A stretch of DNA of 7,119 nucleotides, from contig CAKVCP010000112.1 of the NCBI GenBank assembly GCA_934725735.1, forward strand, positions 1 through 7,119. The letters are read 5' to 3'. This document shows, one piece after another, positions 1 to 6,507 of the stretch. A model generated the notes under the pieces. That model saw only the letters and a program-made list of their open reading frames with translations. It had not been told where the DNA came from and did not search any database. A program made the translations under genes and the position numbers. Numbering within the stretch: the stretch's first letter is position 1; each line of letters begins with the position of its first letter. The DNA is from an uncultured Thermoguttaceae bacterium. Lineage in GTDB: Bacteria > Planctomycetota > Planctomycetia > Pirellulales > Thermoguttaceae.

Positions 1-1
1 C

Positions 2-256
2 ACGACCGGAGAGTCGATGCGCGACGCGGGGATCTTCCCCGGCGACGTCCTCATCGTCGATCGAAGCCTCGAACCCGCGACCGGAGACGCCGTCGTCGCC
101 GCCGTCACCGGAGAATTCACCGTGAAACGCTTCTTCCGCGGCGAAGATTGCGTCGAATTGAGACCTGAAAACCCCGACTTCAAACCGATTATCGTCGGCG
201 GCGAAACCGACTTCCTCGTCTGGGGCGTCGTCAAAACGGTCTTGCATTACGTCTAA
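2..256 (+). CDS. umuD: UmuD-like S24 autopeptidase, C-terminal part (5' end outside the window)
   Basis: This is the catalytic domain of a LexA/UmuD-family (S24) self-cleaving protein. In known systems RecA-stimulated cleavage turns UmuD into UmuD', which joins UmuC as DNA polymerase V for error-prone translesion synthesis during the SOS response. The reading frame is open from base 2. It shows T-G-E-S-M-R-D-A-G-I-F, with the catalytic serine at bases 14-16, then GDVLIVDRSLEP, then EFTVKRFF with the catalytic lysine at 125-127. The Ser-to-Lys distance is 37 residues, the same as Ser60-Lys97 of E. coli UmuD. The C-terminus has the family pattern of a PENPDF stretch followed by a WGVV strand. 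The true start and the self-cleavage site lie upstream, so the ATG at 17 is internal. LexA is less likely because the DRSLEP and PENP wording is UmuD-like. No umuC follows; a DNA methyltransferase does. Confidence 0.9.
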   Translation, partial: TTGESMRDAGIFPGDVLIVDRSLEPATGDAVVAAVTGEFTVKRFFRGEDCVELRPENPDFKPIIVGGETDFLVWGVVKTVLHYV

Positions 257-265
257 TCCAAACGC

Positions 266-301
266 GCTCGCGACGCCTCGCCCTCGCGGCGCGTCGCGAG
301 C
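266..301 (+). promoter_or_regulatory. Strong hairpin between umuD and the methyltransferase gene
   Basis: The arms GCTCGCGACGC (266-276) and GCGTCGCGAGC (291-301) are perfect 11-bp complements around a 14-base loop. The loop can add a small inner GCC/GGC stem (280-282 with 288-290). The structure fills most of the 51-bp gap and ends 6 bases before the methyltransferase ATG. No T-run follows, so it is not a standard intrinsic terminator. It could cause pausing, protect an mRNA end, or hold down translation of the downstream gene. The fold is seen directly; the role is inferred. Confidence 0.45.
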
Positions 302-307
302 TCCTCT

Positions 308-2704
308 ATGAAAAAAAGAAATCTCGACTTTCCCCTCTACGCCCGCTTATGCGACGTCTGGCGCCAACGTTTTAGCTCCGACTCGACAAACGCCCGCGAG
401 AGGGTTTCTTTTCTTATACGCCTCTTTCTCGATTCTCCCAACCCCTCTCTCTCCTCCTTCGACCGGTGGCGCGACGCTCGAAAACGCGTCAATCCCCCCA
501 AACTCCCCGCGAACCGAACGTTAGCCCAGCTCCTCAAACTCGACGACGATCTCCCCGACGCCCTCGACGACGACGCCCTCCTCTTCGTACTCCACGCCTA
601 CGTCGCCCAGACGATCCTCGCCGTCCTCGCCGCCGCCTTCCGCCTCGACGACGACTCCCTAAACTCCCTCTTCGGCCCCTCACCCTTCGCCTGGGCCGCG
701 CCCCTACGCGACCTCCTCGCTCGCGACGCGCGCGACGTCGCCAAAATCAACCTTTGCGCCGTCGCGCGACTTCGCGACCCCTTCGGCGATATCTACCCAC
801 AATTCTTCCACGCCAACGTCCGCGCCGCCCTCGGCGAATTCTACACACCTCCGGAGCTCGCCGCGTACCTCTGCGCGCGCGCCGCACGACTCCGAAGCCT
901 CCGCTCACCCTGCGACTTCCATAACGATCCTCCGACGATCCTCGATCCCGCCTGCGGCGCCGGCGTCTTCCTCACCGCGCCCCTGCGCGACTCCATACGA
1001 CGCGGCGACGATCCGCGCGTTATCCTCGATCGACTCGAAGGCTTCGATATCAACCCCCTCGCGATCCTCATGACGAAGGCGAATCTCCTCTCCCTCGCCC
1101 TCTCCCTCTCCCCCCTCGCCGACGACCCCGATGCGCTCCACCACGCGATTCCCCAGCTCGTCGAACGGCGTCGTTCAAAACGCCCCGACGATCCATACGC
1201 CGCCCTACCAGGCGTTCTGCTCGACTCACTCACCCTCGGCAACCCCTTTGAGCACGACGCGCCACTTCGCGCTCCGCGACGATACGATCTCCTCGTCGGC
1301 AATCCCCCCTGGCTCGGATGGGAACGCCTTGCGCTGGAGTATCGGCAGGAAACTCGCGCTCTCTGGGAAGAGTTCGGACTCTTCACTCTCTCCGGGAAGG
1401 ACGCGCGATACGGCGGGGGCAAGAAGGAGCTCGCGGCTTTGGTCGCGCACCTATGCGTCGCGCGGTATCTCAATCCCGACGGAGTCTTCGGCTTCGTTTT
1501 GCCGCGACCCCTCTTTCAAGCAGGCTCCTCAGGCGCGGGCTTTCGTCTCTTCGGAAAGGGAAAACCCTGGGAATTTGCGCCCCTGGAAATCGACGATCTG
1601 TCGAATTTCCGACTCTTCGAATACGTCACGACCAAGCCCGTCGTCTTCTTCGGCGCCCCGAACTCCCCCGCGCGATACCCGTTCCCCGTGAGGCGGTGGC
1701 GCGTGCCGCCCCCCGGCGAGCGTCTCGACGCGGACGCCGCGCCCGAATGGGAGCGCTTCAGTCGCGCGTTCGACTCCGCAATCTTCGACGAAGGGACCGC
1801 GGAACCGATTCGCGACGAGCCCGGCGCTCCGCTCCTCTTTCGCTTTGCCCCCCGCGCCGACGTCCTCGACGATCCTCTCGCGCGGGAGATCGATTCCCTC
1901 GTCGAATCACTCATGACGCCCGACCGTAAGAGCGGATACCGCGCGCAGCTCGGCGCCAACGCCGCGGGGAGCGTCGGCGTCTTCTGGTTCGACGCGGAGA
2001 CCGCGCGCTGCGACGGAGACGTCGCGATTGCCCGAAATCTCGGCGCTCGAGGAAAGAGAAAGGTCGAGTCCGTCGAAGCGCGCCTCGAAACCGAGCTCCT
2101 CTTTCCGATGCTCCACTGGCGCGACCTCGGCGCGTATCGTTACGACTCCCCCTCGACCCTTGCGCTCATTCCCCAAGACCCGCAAAAGAGACGCGGATAC
2201 TCCCCGGAAACGATGCGCGAACGCTTTCCCCTCGCCCTCGCCTACCTCGAACGCTTCGAGGACGAACTCCGCGGACGCGCCGCTTATCGCCGCTACCAAG
2301 CCTCCGCCCCCTTCTGGTCCCTCTACAACGTCGACGCCGCCACCTTCGCCCCCTACAAGGTCGCGTGGCGACGCATGGACTACGAACTCACCGCCGCGCT
2401 CGTCGTCCCCGACCCCGATTCCGGGCGCCCGATCGTCCCACAAGAAACCCTCGTCTTCACCCCCGTCGCGTCCCTGGACGAAGGAGATTATCTTGCGGCG
2501 CTCCTCAACTCCGCCCCCGCGCGGCGCCTAGCGCTCGCCGTCTCCGTCCCCCAAACCCTTGGATTCGGATCCCCCAAACTCCTCGACGCCCTCAGACCGC
2601 CCCTCTTCGACCCGCGCAATCCCCTTTGCGTCAGACTCGCCGCCCTCGGGAAAGAAAAGCGACTCGACGCCCTCCGAAACGATTCGAACCCCAAACCGCG
2701 CTAA
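308..2704 (+). CDS. N6-adenine DNA methyltransferase, Eco57I/type IIG-like, 798 aa
   Basis: The predicted enzyme transfers a methyl group from S-adenosylmethionine to the N6 of adenine at a specific DNA site. A helical N-terminal part (about 1-170) includes a hydrophobic helix at 93-112. The methylase core follows: GEFYTPP (176-182, motif X type), DPACGAG (213-219, SAM-binding motif I), the acidic FDINP (246-250, motif II region), and catalytic NPPW (332-335, motif IV) in YDLLVGNPPW. KKELAALVAHLC...GVFGFVLP (372-399) matches the usual later core strands. Residues 400-798, including APYKVAWRRMDY (681-692), PQETLVF (711-717) and SPKLLDAL (755-762), look like a target-recognition region of the TaqI/Eco57I kind. 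No PD-(D/E)xK nuclease motif is visible, and 798 residues is short for a fused type IIG enzyme. The gene may therefore be a solitary methyltransferase or the modification part of a system whose other genes lie outside. ATG 308 is the only early Met. The frame is closed upstream by the umuD stop, which lies in the same frame. No Shine-Dalgarno is evident. Confidence 0.9.
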   Translation: MKKRNLDFPLYARLCDVWRQRFSSDSTNARERVSFLIRLFLDSPNPSLSSFDRWRDARKRVNPPKLPANRTLAQLLKLDDDLPDALDDDALLFVLHAYVAQTILAVLAAAFRLDDDSLNSLFGPSPFAWAAPLRDLLARDARDVAKINLCAVARLRDPFGDIYPQFFHANVRAALGEFYTPPELAAYLCARAARLRSLRSPCDFHNDPPTILDPACGAGVFLTAPLRDSIRRGDDPRVILDRLEGFDINPLAILMTKANLLSLALSLSPLADDPDALHHAIPQLVERRRSKRPDDPYAALPGVLLDSLTLGNPFEHDAPLRAPRRYDLLVGNPPWLGWERLALEYRQETRALWEEFGLFTLSGKDARYGGGKKELAALVAHLCVARYLNPDGVFGFVLPRPLFQAGSSGAGFRLFGKGKPWEFAPLEIDDLSNFRLFEYVTTKPVVFFGAPNSPARYPFPVRRWRVPPPGERLDADAAPEWERFSRAFDSAIFDEGTAEPIRDEPGAPLLFRFAPRADVLDDPLAREIDSLVESLMTPDRKSGYRAQLGANAAGSVGVFWFDAETARCDGDVAIARNLGARGKRKVESVEARLETELLFPMLHWRDLGAYRYDSPSTLALIPQDPQKRRGYSPETMRERFPLALAYLERFEDELRGRAAYRRYQASAPFWSLYNVDAATFAPYKVAWRRMDYELTAALVVPDPDSGRPIVPQETLVFTPVASLDEGDYLAALLNSAPARRLALAVSVPQTLGFGSPKLLDALRPPLFDPRNPLCVRLAALGKEKRLDALRNDSNPKPR

Positions 2705-2722
2705 AAAACGCCAAGAAATGAA

Positions 2723-2751
2723 AAAGGAACGCGCTCTCCACGCGTTCCTTT
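2723..2751. terminator. Bidirectional intrinsic terminator between convergent genes
   Basis: The core arms GGAACGCG (2726-2733) and CGCGTTCC (2741-2748) pair around the 7-base loop CTCTCCA. A-T pairs extend the stem to 11 bp (2723-2733 with 2741-2751). The right arm runs into TTTCTTT on the plus strand, and the minus strand ends in TTTTT. It lies 18 bp after the methyltransferase stop and 49 bp beyond the stop of the minus-strand gene, so it can end both transcripts. Confidence 0.85.
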
Positions 2752-2777
2752 CTTTATGACATATTCGCTCTATATTC

Positions 2778-2793
2778 GACGCGCCGACGCGTC
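2778..2793 (+). terminator. Small hairpin with a plus-strand T-run, possible backup terminator
   Basis: GACGCG (2778-2783) and CGCGTC (2788-2793) pair across a CCGA tetraloop and are followed by TTTT on the plus strand. It sits just past the main bidirectional terminator and 8 bp from the stop of the minus-strand gene. It may be a second stop for plus-strand readthrough, or a chance palindrome in CGCG-rich DNA. Confidence 0.3.
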
Positions 2794-2800
2794 TTTTCGC

Positions 2801-5311
2801 TCAGTTCGAGCTCTTTCCCGTCGCGGCCTCGTAGACGTCGAGGAGTCGCGAGAGGACGCGCTGCGTTTGCACGTCTTCCGTCTCGCTCGCGTTGTAACGG
2901 TCGTACATCGCCACGACGTCGGGACCGCGCAGGAGCGATCCGTTCGCGCGAAGCTGACGTTCGAACGCGTCGACGATTCGACCTCGTTCTTCGACGCTAA
3001 GACGAACGTCCCCCGCGAGACGCGCCAATTCCGTCTGCGCGTACGGCGTCTTGATCGTCGACGCGAATTCGAGCGCTTCGTTCAAAAGCGCCGGCGTCGC
3101 GAAAAGACGATCGAGGAGCGCGTTGGCGTTCTCCAACTCGTAGATTTCTGGATGCGTCGACGTCAACTGGAGGATCGCGGCGATCGCCTGACGGCTTTGC
3201 GCAAGGCGAACGTCCGACGCGACGACGTTGACGCCCGATTTCTCGTAGAGGCGTCCGAGAGCGAACGCCGCGGAGTCATGCTGGCGCGGCGTCGCCAAAA
3301 CGATCGCGTTCGGTTCGCGCCCTACCGCAAGATTCGCGCTGATTTCATCGCGTTCGTTGTCCGCGCCTACAAGGAGCGGAACTTCCGACGTGCGCCAATC
3401 GCCGCGCAGCGCCTGCGCCATCGTGCGAACGTCGGGTTTCGAGACGGTCGAAAGAACGAAGATCGCCTCGACGTCCGCAGAACTTTGCGCCGCAAGGAGC
3501 GCTTCGCGACCCGTCGTCGCGGGCACGACTTGAAGTCCTTGCGAACCGAAGGCGCGACCAATCAGCGTCGAGTCCGCAAACTTAGGAGACGCGACCACGA
3601 CAAGACGCTCCCCGGAAGACGTCGCGAACCACTCGAGCGCGGAAAGAACTCGGCTCGAGCCGACGTAACGCTTCGACGGATTCCACCGAACGATCGCCGT
3701 AAGCGCTTCGTAGCGAACGCGCCTATCGGGACACGTCGCCGCTTGAACGATCGTCGAAGGCGCTCCGTCTCCGTAACAGAGGGACTCGTCCCCGCGATCT
3801 TGCAGAAGGATCGTCGGAATGAGCGCGCCGTCCCAGCGCTGAGTTTCTAGCGCCAATCGGAGCGCGTCGACAAGCTCCTGCGCGGTGAGATTCGGGAATT
3901 CTTTCTCAAAGACGGGGATCGCCGTCCGCGCCGCGTCGAGCCCCGCGATATTCGAATCTCGCGCCGCGACCGCGACGATCGCCAGCGCTTTCGCCCCCTG
4001 CGGAAGGACGCCGCGCGATTCGCCGACGCGGTACGCCGTCGTAGCCCAGTACGCCGCCTCCGCGCGCGAAATTTCCGCGCACGATCGTTCTTCGCGCGTT
4101 ACGCGTCGCGTCGTCGCGTCCCATAGCCAGACGGGCGCGGCTCCGTCGACGGTATTGGCGAAGACGCGTTCGTTGCGATAGAATTCGCGCGCCTTCTGGT
4201 AAGATTCTTTCACGAACTCTTCCGCGCTCGGGGACTTAGAGAGCTGCCTCGCAAGCGCCGCGGCGAGGGATTCCGCGCCCTCGGAGTCGGACGAAATCTG
4301 GAAATAACGCGCGAGAAGTTCCGGCGCGACCTTCGCGCTCTGGACCCCGGCGAGCGCGTCGGCGATCGGCGCGATTTCGTCGTCGGAAACGGCGCGAAGC
4401 GCGGCGACAAGCGCGTCGACGGCGTCTTCCTCAAAGAAGGGAAGAAGTTCGAGCGCGACGTTCTTATCCGTTTCATTCCCGGAGAGGAGTTTGTCGAGAA
4501 GCGCGGCAACGGCGACGTAGCCTCCCTTGCGCGCGTCGGTAATCGCGGCGGCGCGTTCGGAGACGGAGCCCGAAAGCGCGCGAGAAAACGCCTCTTCCAG
4601 CGCCGCGTCGGAACGCCAATATTCTCGCGCGGTCTGCGTCACGCGTTCGTACGCTGCGGAACCGTCGGGCCCGATCGTCGGATTCGCGACAAAATACGCG
4701 GCGCGTCCGACGCCAAGGGATTCGAGAAGCGTCGCCGTCTCTTCAGGGCTCGCGTCCGGCGCTTCCAGCGACTTCTTCGCGAGAATCTTCGCAAAGTTCG
4801 GACGACCGACTCGCGCGACCCGAACCGCCGCGACAAACCACTCCGCGGCGTTCGTCGGCGTCTTCTGCAAGACCGCGCGTTCCGCTGGCGTCGCCGAATC
4901 GAAATAATCCTGCTCCGACTTGAGATCGTCCGGCACGTCTTCCGCTCTCAAATACTTCGCCCGTTCTTTCGCGCGCGCCCCTTCCTCCGGCGTCAACTCC
5001 TTCTCCTCGACGGGATTCGCCTTGGAAGCCGACGCGACAGGATTCGGCGTCGCAGCAGCGGGCGCGGGAAGCGTGGACGGCGCGAAAGGCGTGTTCGAGG
5101 AGTCGTCGGAAGCGCCAAAGGGATCAGAATCGGAGGAGTCGGCAAAGGGATCCGAGTCGTCGTCAATGTCGACGAAGGGATCGTCCTGAGCGAAGACGCG
5201 CGGCGCAGTCGTTACGACGGCGCCGCAAGGATACGCGACCAGCGCGCCCAAAAGCGTCGCCGCGACTGTCGATAACGCAAGTTTTTTCCGAATCGTAAAT
5301 CGCTTCATCAT
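2801..5311 (-). CDS. Exported HEAT-like helical-repeat protein with a degenerate receiver domain, 836 aa
   Basis: Function unknown. The start at 5311 puts a signal peptide at the N-terminus: basic KRFTIRKK (3-10), a hydrophobic core to about 33, and probable cleavage after VFA (residue 41, before QDD). A second ATG follows at 5308. GGGAAG at 5317-5322 lies 5 and 8 bases from the two ATGs. Next comes an acidic Ser/Asp/Pro/Ala linker (42-100) with four PF units, then a charged helical stretch (102-133). Alpha-helical repeats resembling HEAT repeats occupy roughly 230-365, 520-565 and 725-790. Residues 569-675 read like a CheY-type receiver: RLVVVASP, GLQVVPATTGREAL, AIFVLSTVSKPD, VPLLVGA, AIVLATP. 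The acidic pocket, phosphoacceptor Asp, Thr/Ser and Lys positions are all replaced. The C-terminus carries YDRYNASE (803-810). From memory, this layout recurs in uncharacterised planctomycete HEAT proteins. With a cleaved signal it should work outside the cytoplasm as a binding or scaffold protein. The gene is flanked by a terminator downstream and its own leader upstream. Confidence 0.85.
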   Translation of the reverse strand: MMKRFTIRKKLALSTVAATLLGALVAYPCGAVVTTAPRVFAQDDPFVDIDDDSDPFADSSDSDPFGASDDSSNTPFAPSTLPAPAAATPNPVASASKANPVEEKELTPEEGARAKERAKYLRAEDVPDDLKSEQDYFDSATPAERAVLQKTPTNAAEWFVAAVRVARVGRPNFAKILAKKSLEAPDASPEETATLLESLGVGRAAYFVANPTIGPDGSAAYERVTQTAREYWRSDAALEEAFSRALSGSVSERAAAITDARKGGYVAVAALLDKLLSGNETDKNVALELLPFFEEDAVDALVAALRAVSDDEIAPIADALAGVQSAKVAPELLARYFQISSDSEGAESLAAALARQLSKSPSAEEFVKESYQKAREFYRNERVFANTVDGAAPVWLWDATTRRVTREERSCAEISRAEAAYWATTAYRVGESRGVLPQGAKALAIVAVAARDSNIAGLDAARTAIPVFEKEFPNLTAQELVDALRLALETQRWDGALIPTILLQDRGDESLCYGDGAPSTIVQAATCPDRRVRYEALTAIVRWNPSKRYVGSSRVLSALEWFATSSGERLVVVASPKFADSTLIGRAFGSQGLQVVPATTGREALLAAQSSADVEAIFVLSTVSKPDVRTMAQALRGDWRTSEVPLLVGADNERDEISANLAVGREPNAIVLATPRQHDSAAFALGRLYEKSGVNVVASDVRLAQSRQAIAAILQLTSTHPEIYELENANALLDRLFATPALLNEALEFASTIKTPYAQTELARLAGDVRLSVEERGRIVDAFERQLRANGSLLRGPDVVAMYDRYNASETEDVQTQRVLSRLLDVYEAATGKSSN
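5084..5182 (-). repeat. Degenerate Asp-Pro-Phe repeats in the linker of the exported protein
   Basis: Four Pro-Phe units (DDPFVD, SDPFAD, SDPFGA, NTPFAP) occur 10, 9 and 11 residues apart, giving nucleotide spacings of 30, 27 and 33. On the plus strand three appear as A-rich/GGGATC blocks near 5117, 5144 and 5174. The stretch is rich in Asp and Ser and follows the predicted signal cleavage site. It is probably a flexible acidic linker, possibly a short binding motif array. The repeats are seen directly; the role is inferred. Confidence 0.6.
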
Positions 5312-5316
5312 GAATA

Positions 5317-5322
5317 CTTCCC
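5317..5322 (-). promoter_or_regulatory. Ribosome-binding site deciding the start of the exported protein
   Basis: On the minus strand GGGAAG lies 5 bases before the ATG at 5311 and 8 bases before the ATG at 5308. It supports a start at this ATG pair over the longer in-frame starts at 5419 and 5368, which would bury the signal peptide inside the protein. Confidence 0.5.
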
Positions 5323-5341
5323 GCTTATACCGGTGAGGAAC

Positions 5342-5385
5342 GCCGCAAAAAAAGCGGCAAAAGCACATGGGCGCATTTCGCCCAT
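5342..5385 (-). promoter_or_regulatory. Two consecutive hairpins in the 5' leader of the exported-protein gene
   Basis: Read on the minus strand, the first hairpin pairs ATGGGCG with CGCCCAT (5379-5385 with 5367-5373, 5-base loop). The second pairs GCCGC with GCGGC (5354-5358 with 5342-5346) around a loop of seven T. Both lie between the TATAAT box and the start codon. They may tune stability or translation, or act as an attenuator. No riboswitch class was recognised. On the plus strand the first hairpin is followed by TTTTT and would look like a terminator, but no plus-strand gene ends here. Confidence 0.4.
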
Positions 5386-5398
5386 TTTTCAACTTTCC

Positions 5399-5404
5399 AT
5401 TATA
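5399..5404 (-). promoter_or_regulatory. Candidate -10 box (TATAAT) for the exported-protein gene
   Basis: A perfect TATAAT hexamer on the minus strand lies 87 bp before the start at 5311. The hexamer 17 bp further upstream reads GCCCTA, which is not a good -35, so only the -10 is supported. If used, it gives a leader of about 80 bases containing both hairpins, and makes the gene independent of the sugar transferase upstream. Confidence 0.4.
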
Positions 5405-5463
5405 AAGGAATCGCGCCATATTAGGGCCGCGACGAAGCTAAAAAGAGAAAAATTTTTCGTTTC

Positions 5464-5480
5464 ACGTCCGTTATAGACGT
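5464..5480 (-). terminator. Weak hairpin downstream of the sugar transferase gene
   Basis: ACGTC (5464-5468) and GACGT (5476-5480) form only 5 bp around a 7-base loop. On the minus strand a TTTTT run follows after about 12 bases, inside the palindrome GAAAAATTTTTC (5447-5458). This is the best terminator-like element in the gap below the sugar transferase, but it is weak. The gap also has a run of eight T on the minus strand (5493-5500) without a stem. Confidence 0.2.
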
Positions 5481-5534
5481 CAATACTTCTCTAAAAAAAA
5501 GAAAACGCGCAATGAGAATAAGTCGACTAATCGG

Positions 5535-6389
5535 TCACGCGGCGCGAAGTTCAAGAGAGTCCTCTTCCTTTTTCTCTTCCTCTCTATTGGAAACGGCTTG
5601 CTCATAACGCTCCAACAACGCGGCGCGCTCCTCGACAGATTGCGCTAAAATCTCGCGTTCGTCGACTTTGGCAAAATCGGCGAGCTGACGCAGCCGACAC
5701 GTCGTAAACGGAGCGGGCGCCCCCCCGCAATGCGTCGCGTCTTCCCCAGCAAAAACGACCGCAAAGGTCTTCAAAAAAATCTTCACATCGAGCCAGAAAC
5801 TGATATGGTCGACATAATAGACGTCGTGCGCGAACCGACTCTCCCAAGAAGCGGAAGAACGCCCGTTGATCTGCGCAAGCCCCGTCAGCCCCGGCAAGAC
5901 CTCGTGGCGCCGCTTCTCCGACGGCGTGTAATATTCGTAATTCGCCCTGAACATGGGACGCGGACCGACGAAACTCATCTTACCCGTCAGAATATTGAGA
6001 AGCTCCGGCAACTCGTCGAGCGACGCGTTGCGCATAAACCTGCCGAATTTCGTCATTCGCTCCTCGTCGCTAAGAAGATCGCGTTCCTTTCCTTCGTTCA
6101 GAGCGTCTTGGAACTCCTTGTCTGAGAGCTTCCGTCCGTCGCGCGTTTGCGGCTCCAACATCGTCTTAAACTTATAGATATGGAAAAATTTGTCGTCTTT
6201 ACCCACGCGCTCCTGGAGAAATACGACCGGGGAGCCAAGCTTCACACGAACAAGAAGAGCTATTAGCAAGAGCGCCGGGCACAGGCACGCGATCAGAACC
6301 AACGCAATGGTGAAATCGAGCGCTCGCTTAACAAACCTCTCATACATTCCGCCTGCTTTATGACGATGCGGAAACTCCAATTCACTCAT
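5535..6389 (-). CDS. Initiating sugar transferase (undecaprenyl-phosphate glycosyl-1-phosphate transferase), 284 aa
   Basis: Members of this family (bacterial sugar transferase, PF02397; PglC, WcaJ catalytic domain) move a sugar-1-phosphate from a UDP-sugar to undecaprenyl phosphate at the inner membrane, the first step of exopolysaccharide, capsule or glycan synthesis. Visible motifs are KRALD (21-25), one hydrophobic membrane helix (about 26-48), GSPVVFLQERVG (52-63), FHIYKFKTM (69-77), the catalytic Asp-Glu pair in LDELPELLNIL (124-134), MSFVGPRP (138-145) and PGLTGLAQINGR (166-177). With a single membrane segment it is the short PglC-like form, without the large N-terminal half of WcaJ. 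About 70 residues after the core (from 215) are unusual: a Cys/Gly/Pro patch, then a Glu/Lys-rich helical tail. The ATG at 6389 is chosen because GAGGG lies 9 bases upstream. A TTG at 6416 would add nine residues, and the ATG at 6347 would still keep the core. The sugar is unknown, and no other glycan genes are in view. Confidence 0.93.
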   Translation of the reverse strand: MSELEFPHRHKAGGMYERFVKRALDFTIALVLIACLCPALLLIALLVRVKLGSPVVFLQERVGKDDKFFHIYKFKTMLEPQTRDGRKLSDKEFQDALNEGKERDLLSDEERMTKFGRFMRNASLDELPELLNILTGKMSFVGPRPMFRANYEYYTPSEKRRHEVLPGLTGLAQINGRSSASWESRFAHDVYYVDHISFWLDVKIFLKTFAVVFAGEDATHCGGAPAPFTTCRLRQLADFAKVDEREILAQSVEERAALLERYEQAVSNREEEKKEEDSLELRAA

Positions 6390-6398
6390 AAAACAACA

Positions 6399-6403
6399 CC
6401 CTC
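6399..6403 (-). promoter_or_regulatory. Ribosome-binding site of the sugar transferase
   Basis: GAGGG on the minus strand lies 9 bases before the ATG at 6389. This spacing favours that ATG over the in-frame TTG at 6416 and the ATG at 6347. Confidence 0.55.
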
Positions 6404-6408
6404 GCACC

Positions 6409-6444
6409 GTTAGCAATTACGTTAGGTCCTTTGGTAACGCTAAC
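6409..6444 (-). promoter_or_regulatory. Nested inverted repeat in the sugar transferase leader
   Basis: GTTAGC (6409-6414) is complementary to GCTAAC (6439-6444). Inside it CGTTA (6420-6424) can pair with TAACG (6435-6439), so the two stems compete for base 6439. It lies just upstream of the ribosome site and could be an operator or an RNA fold. The stems are short and this may be chance. Confidence 0.25.
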
Positions 6445-6507
6445 TTGAAAACGATCGCGTCAACCAGCGCTTGTCGTTGCGACGCCTCCCCAAAACGCAA
6501 AGGAAGC

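Noticed and set aside
311..317. Run of seven A just after the methyltransferase start, a possible phase-variation tract
   Set aside because: Seven A interrupted by G is short for a slippage switch, and the reading frame is intact.
466..924. Arg/Pro-rich plus-strand frame overlapping the methyltransferase
   Set aside because: It is a low-complexity shadow frame with no domain, start signal or independent support.
1085..1120. Long pyrimidine-rich tract on the plus strand, considered as triplex-forming or a repeat
   Set aside because: It is explained by Leu, Ser and Pro codons (CTC, TCC, CCC) in the methyltransferase and is broken by G; no mirror symmetry was seen.
2756..3850. Long plus-strand open frame (364 codons) opposite the exported-protein gene
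   Set aside because: Its translation is very rich in Arg and lacks any recognisable domain, as expected for the antisense of GC-rich coding DNA. The minus-strand frame has a signal peptide, repeats and a domain-like region, and the terminator at 2723-2751 would have to precede this frame.
5309..5419. Longer N-terminus of the exported protein, starting at ATG 5419 or ATG 5368
   Set aside because: It would place the signal peptide about 37 residues inside the protein, overlap the TATAAT box and hairpins, and lacks a ribosome site. The ATG pair at 5311/5308 fits better.
5478..5483. TTGACG on the minus strand, considered as a -35 box
   Set aside because: The sequence 17 bp downstream reads ACGAAA, not a -10, and the TATAAT at 5399-5404 is far too distant.
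5730..6125. Plus-strand frame opposite the sugar transferase
   Set aside because: It is antisense to the conserved catalytic core (DE pair, GPRP, PGLTG), which fixes the real coding strand.
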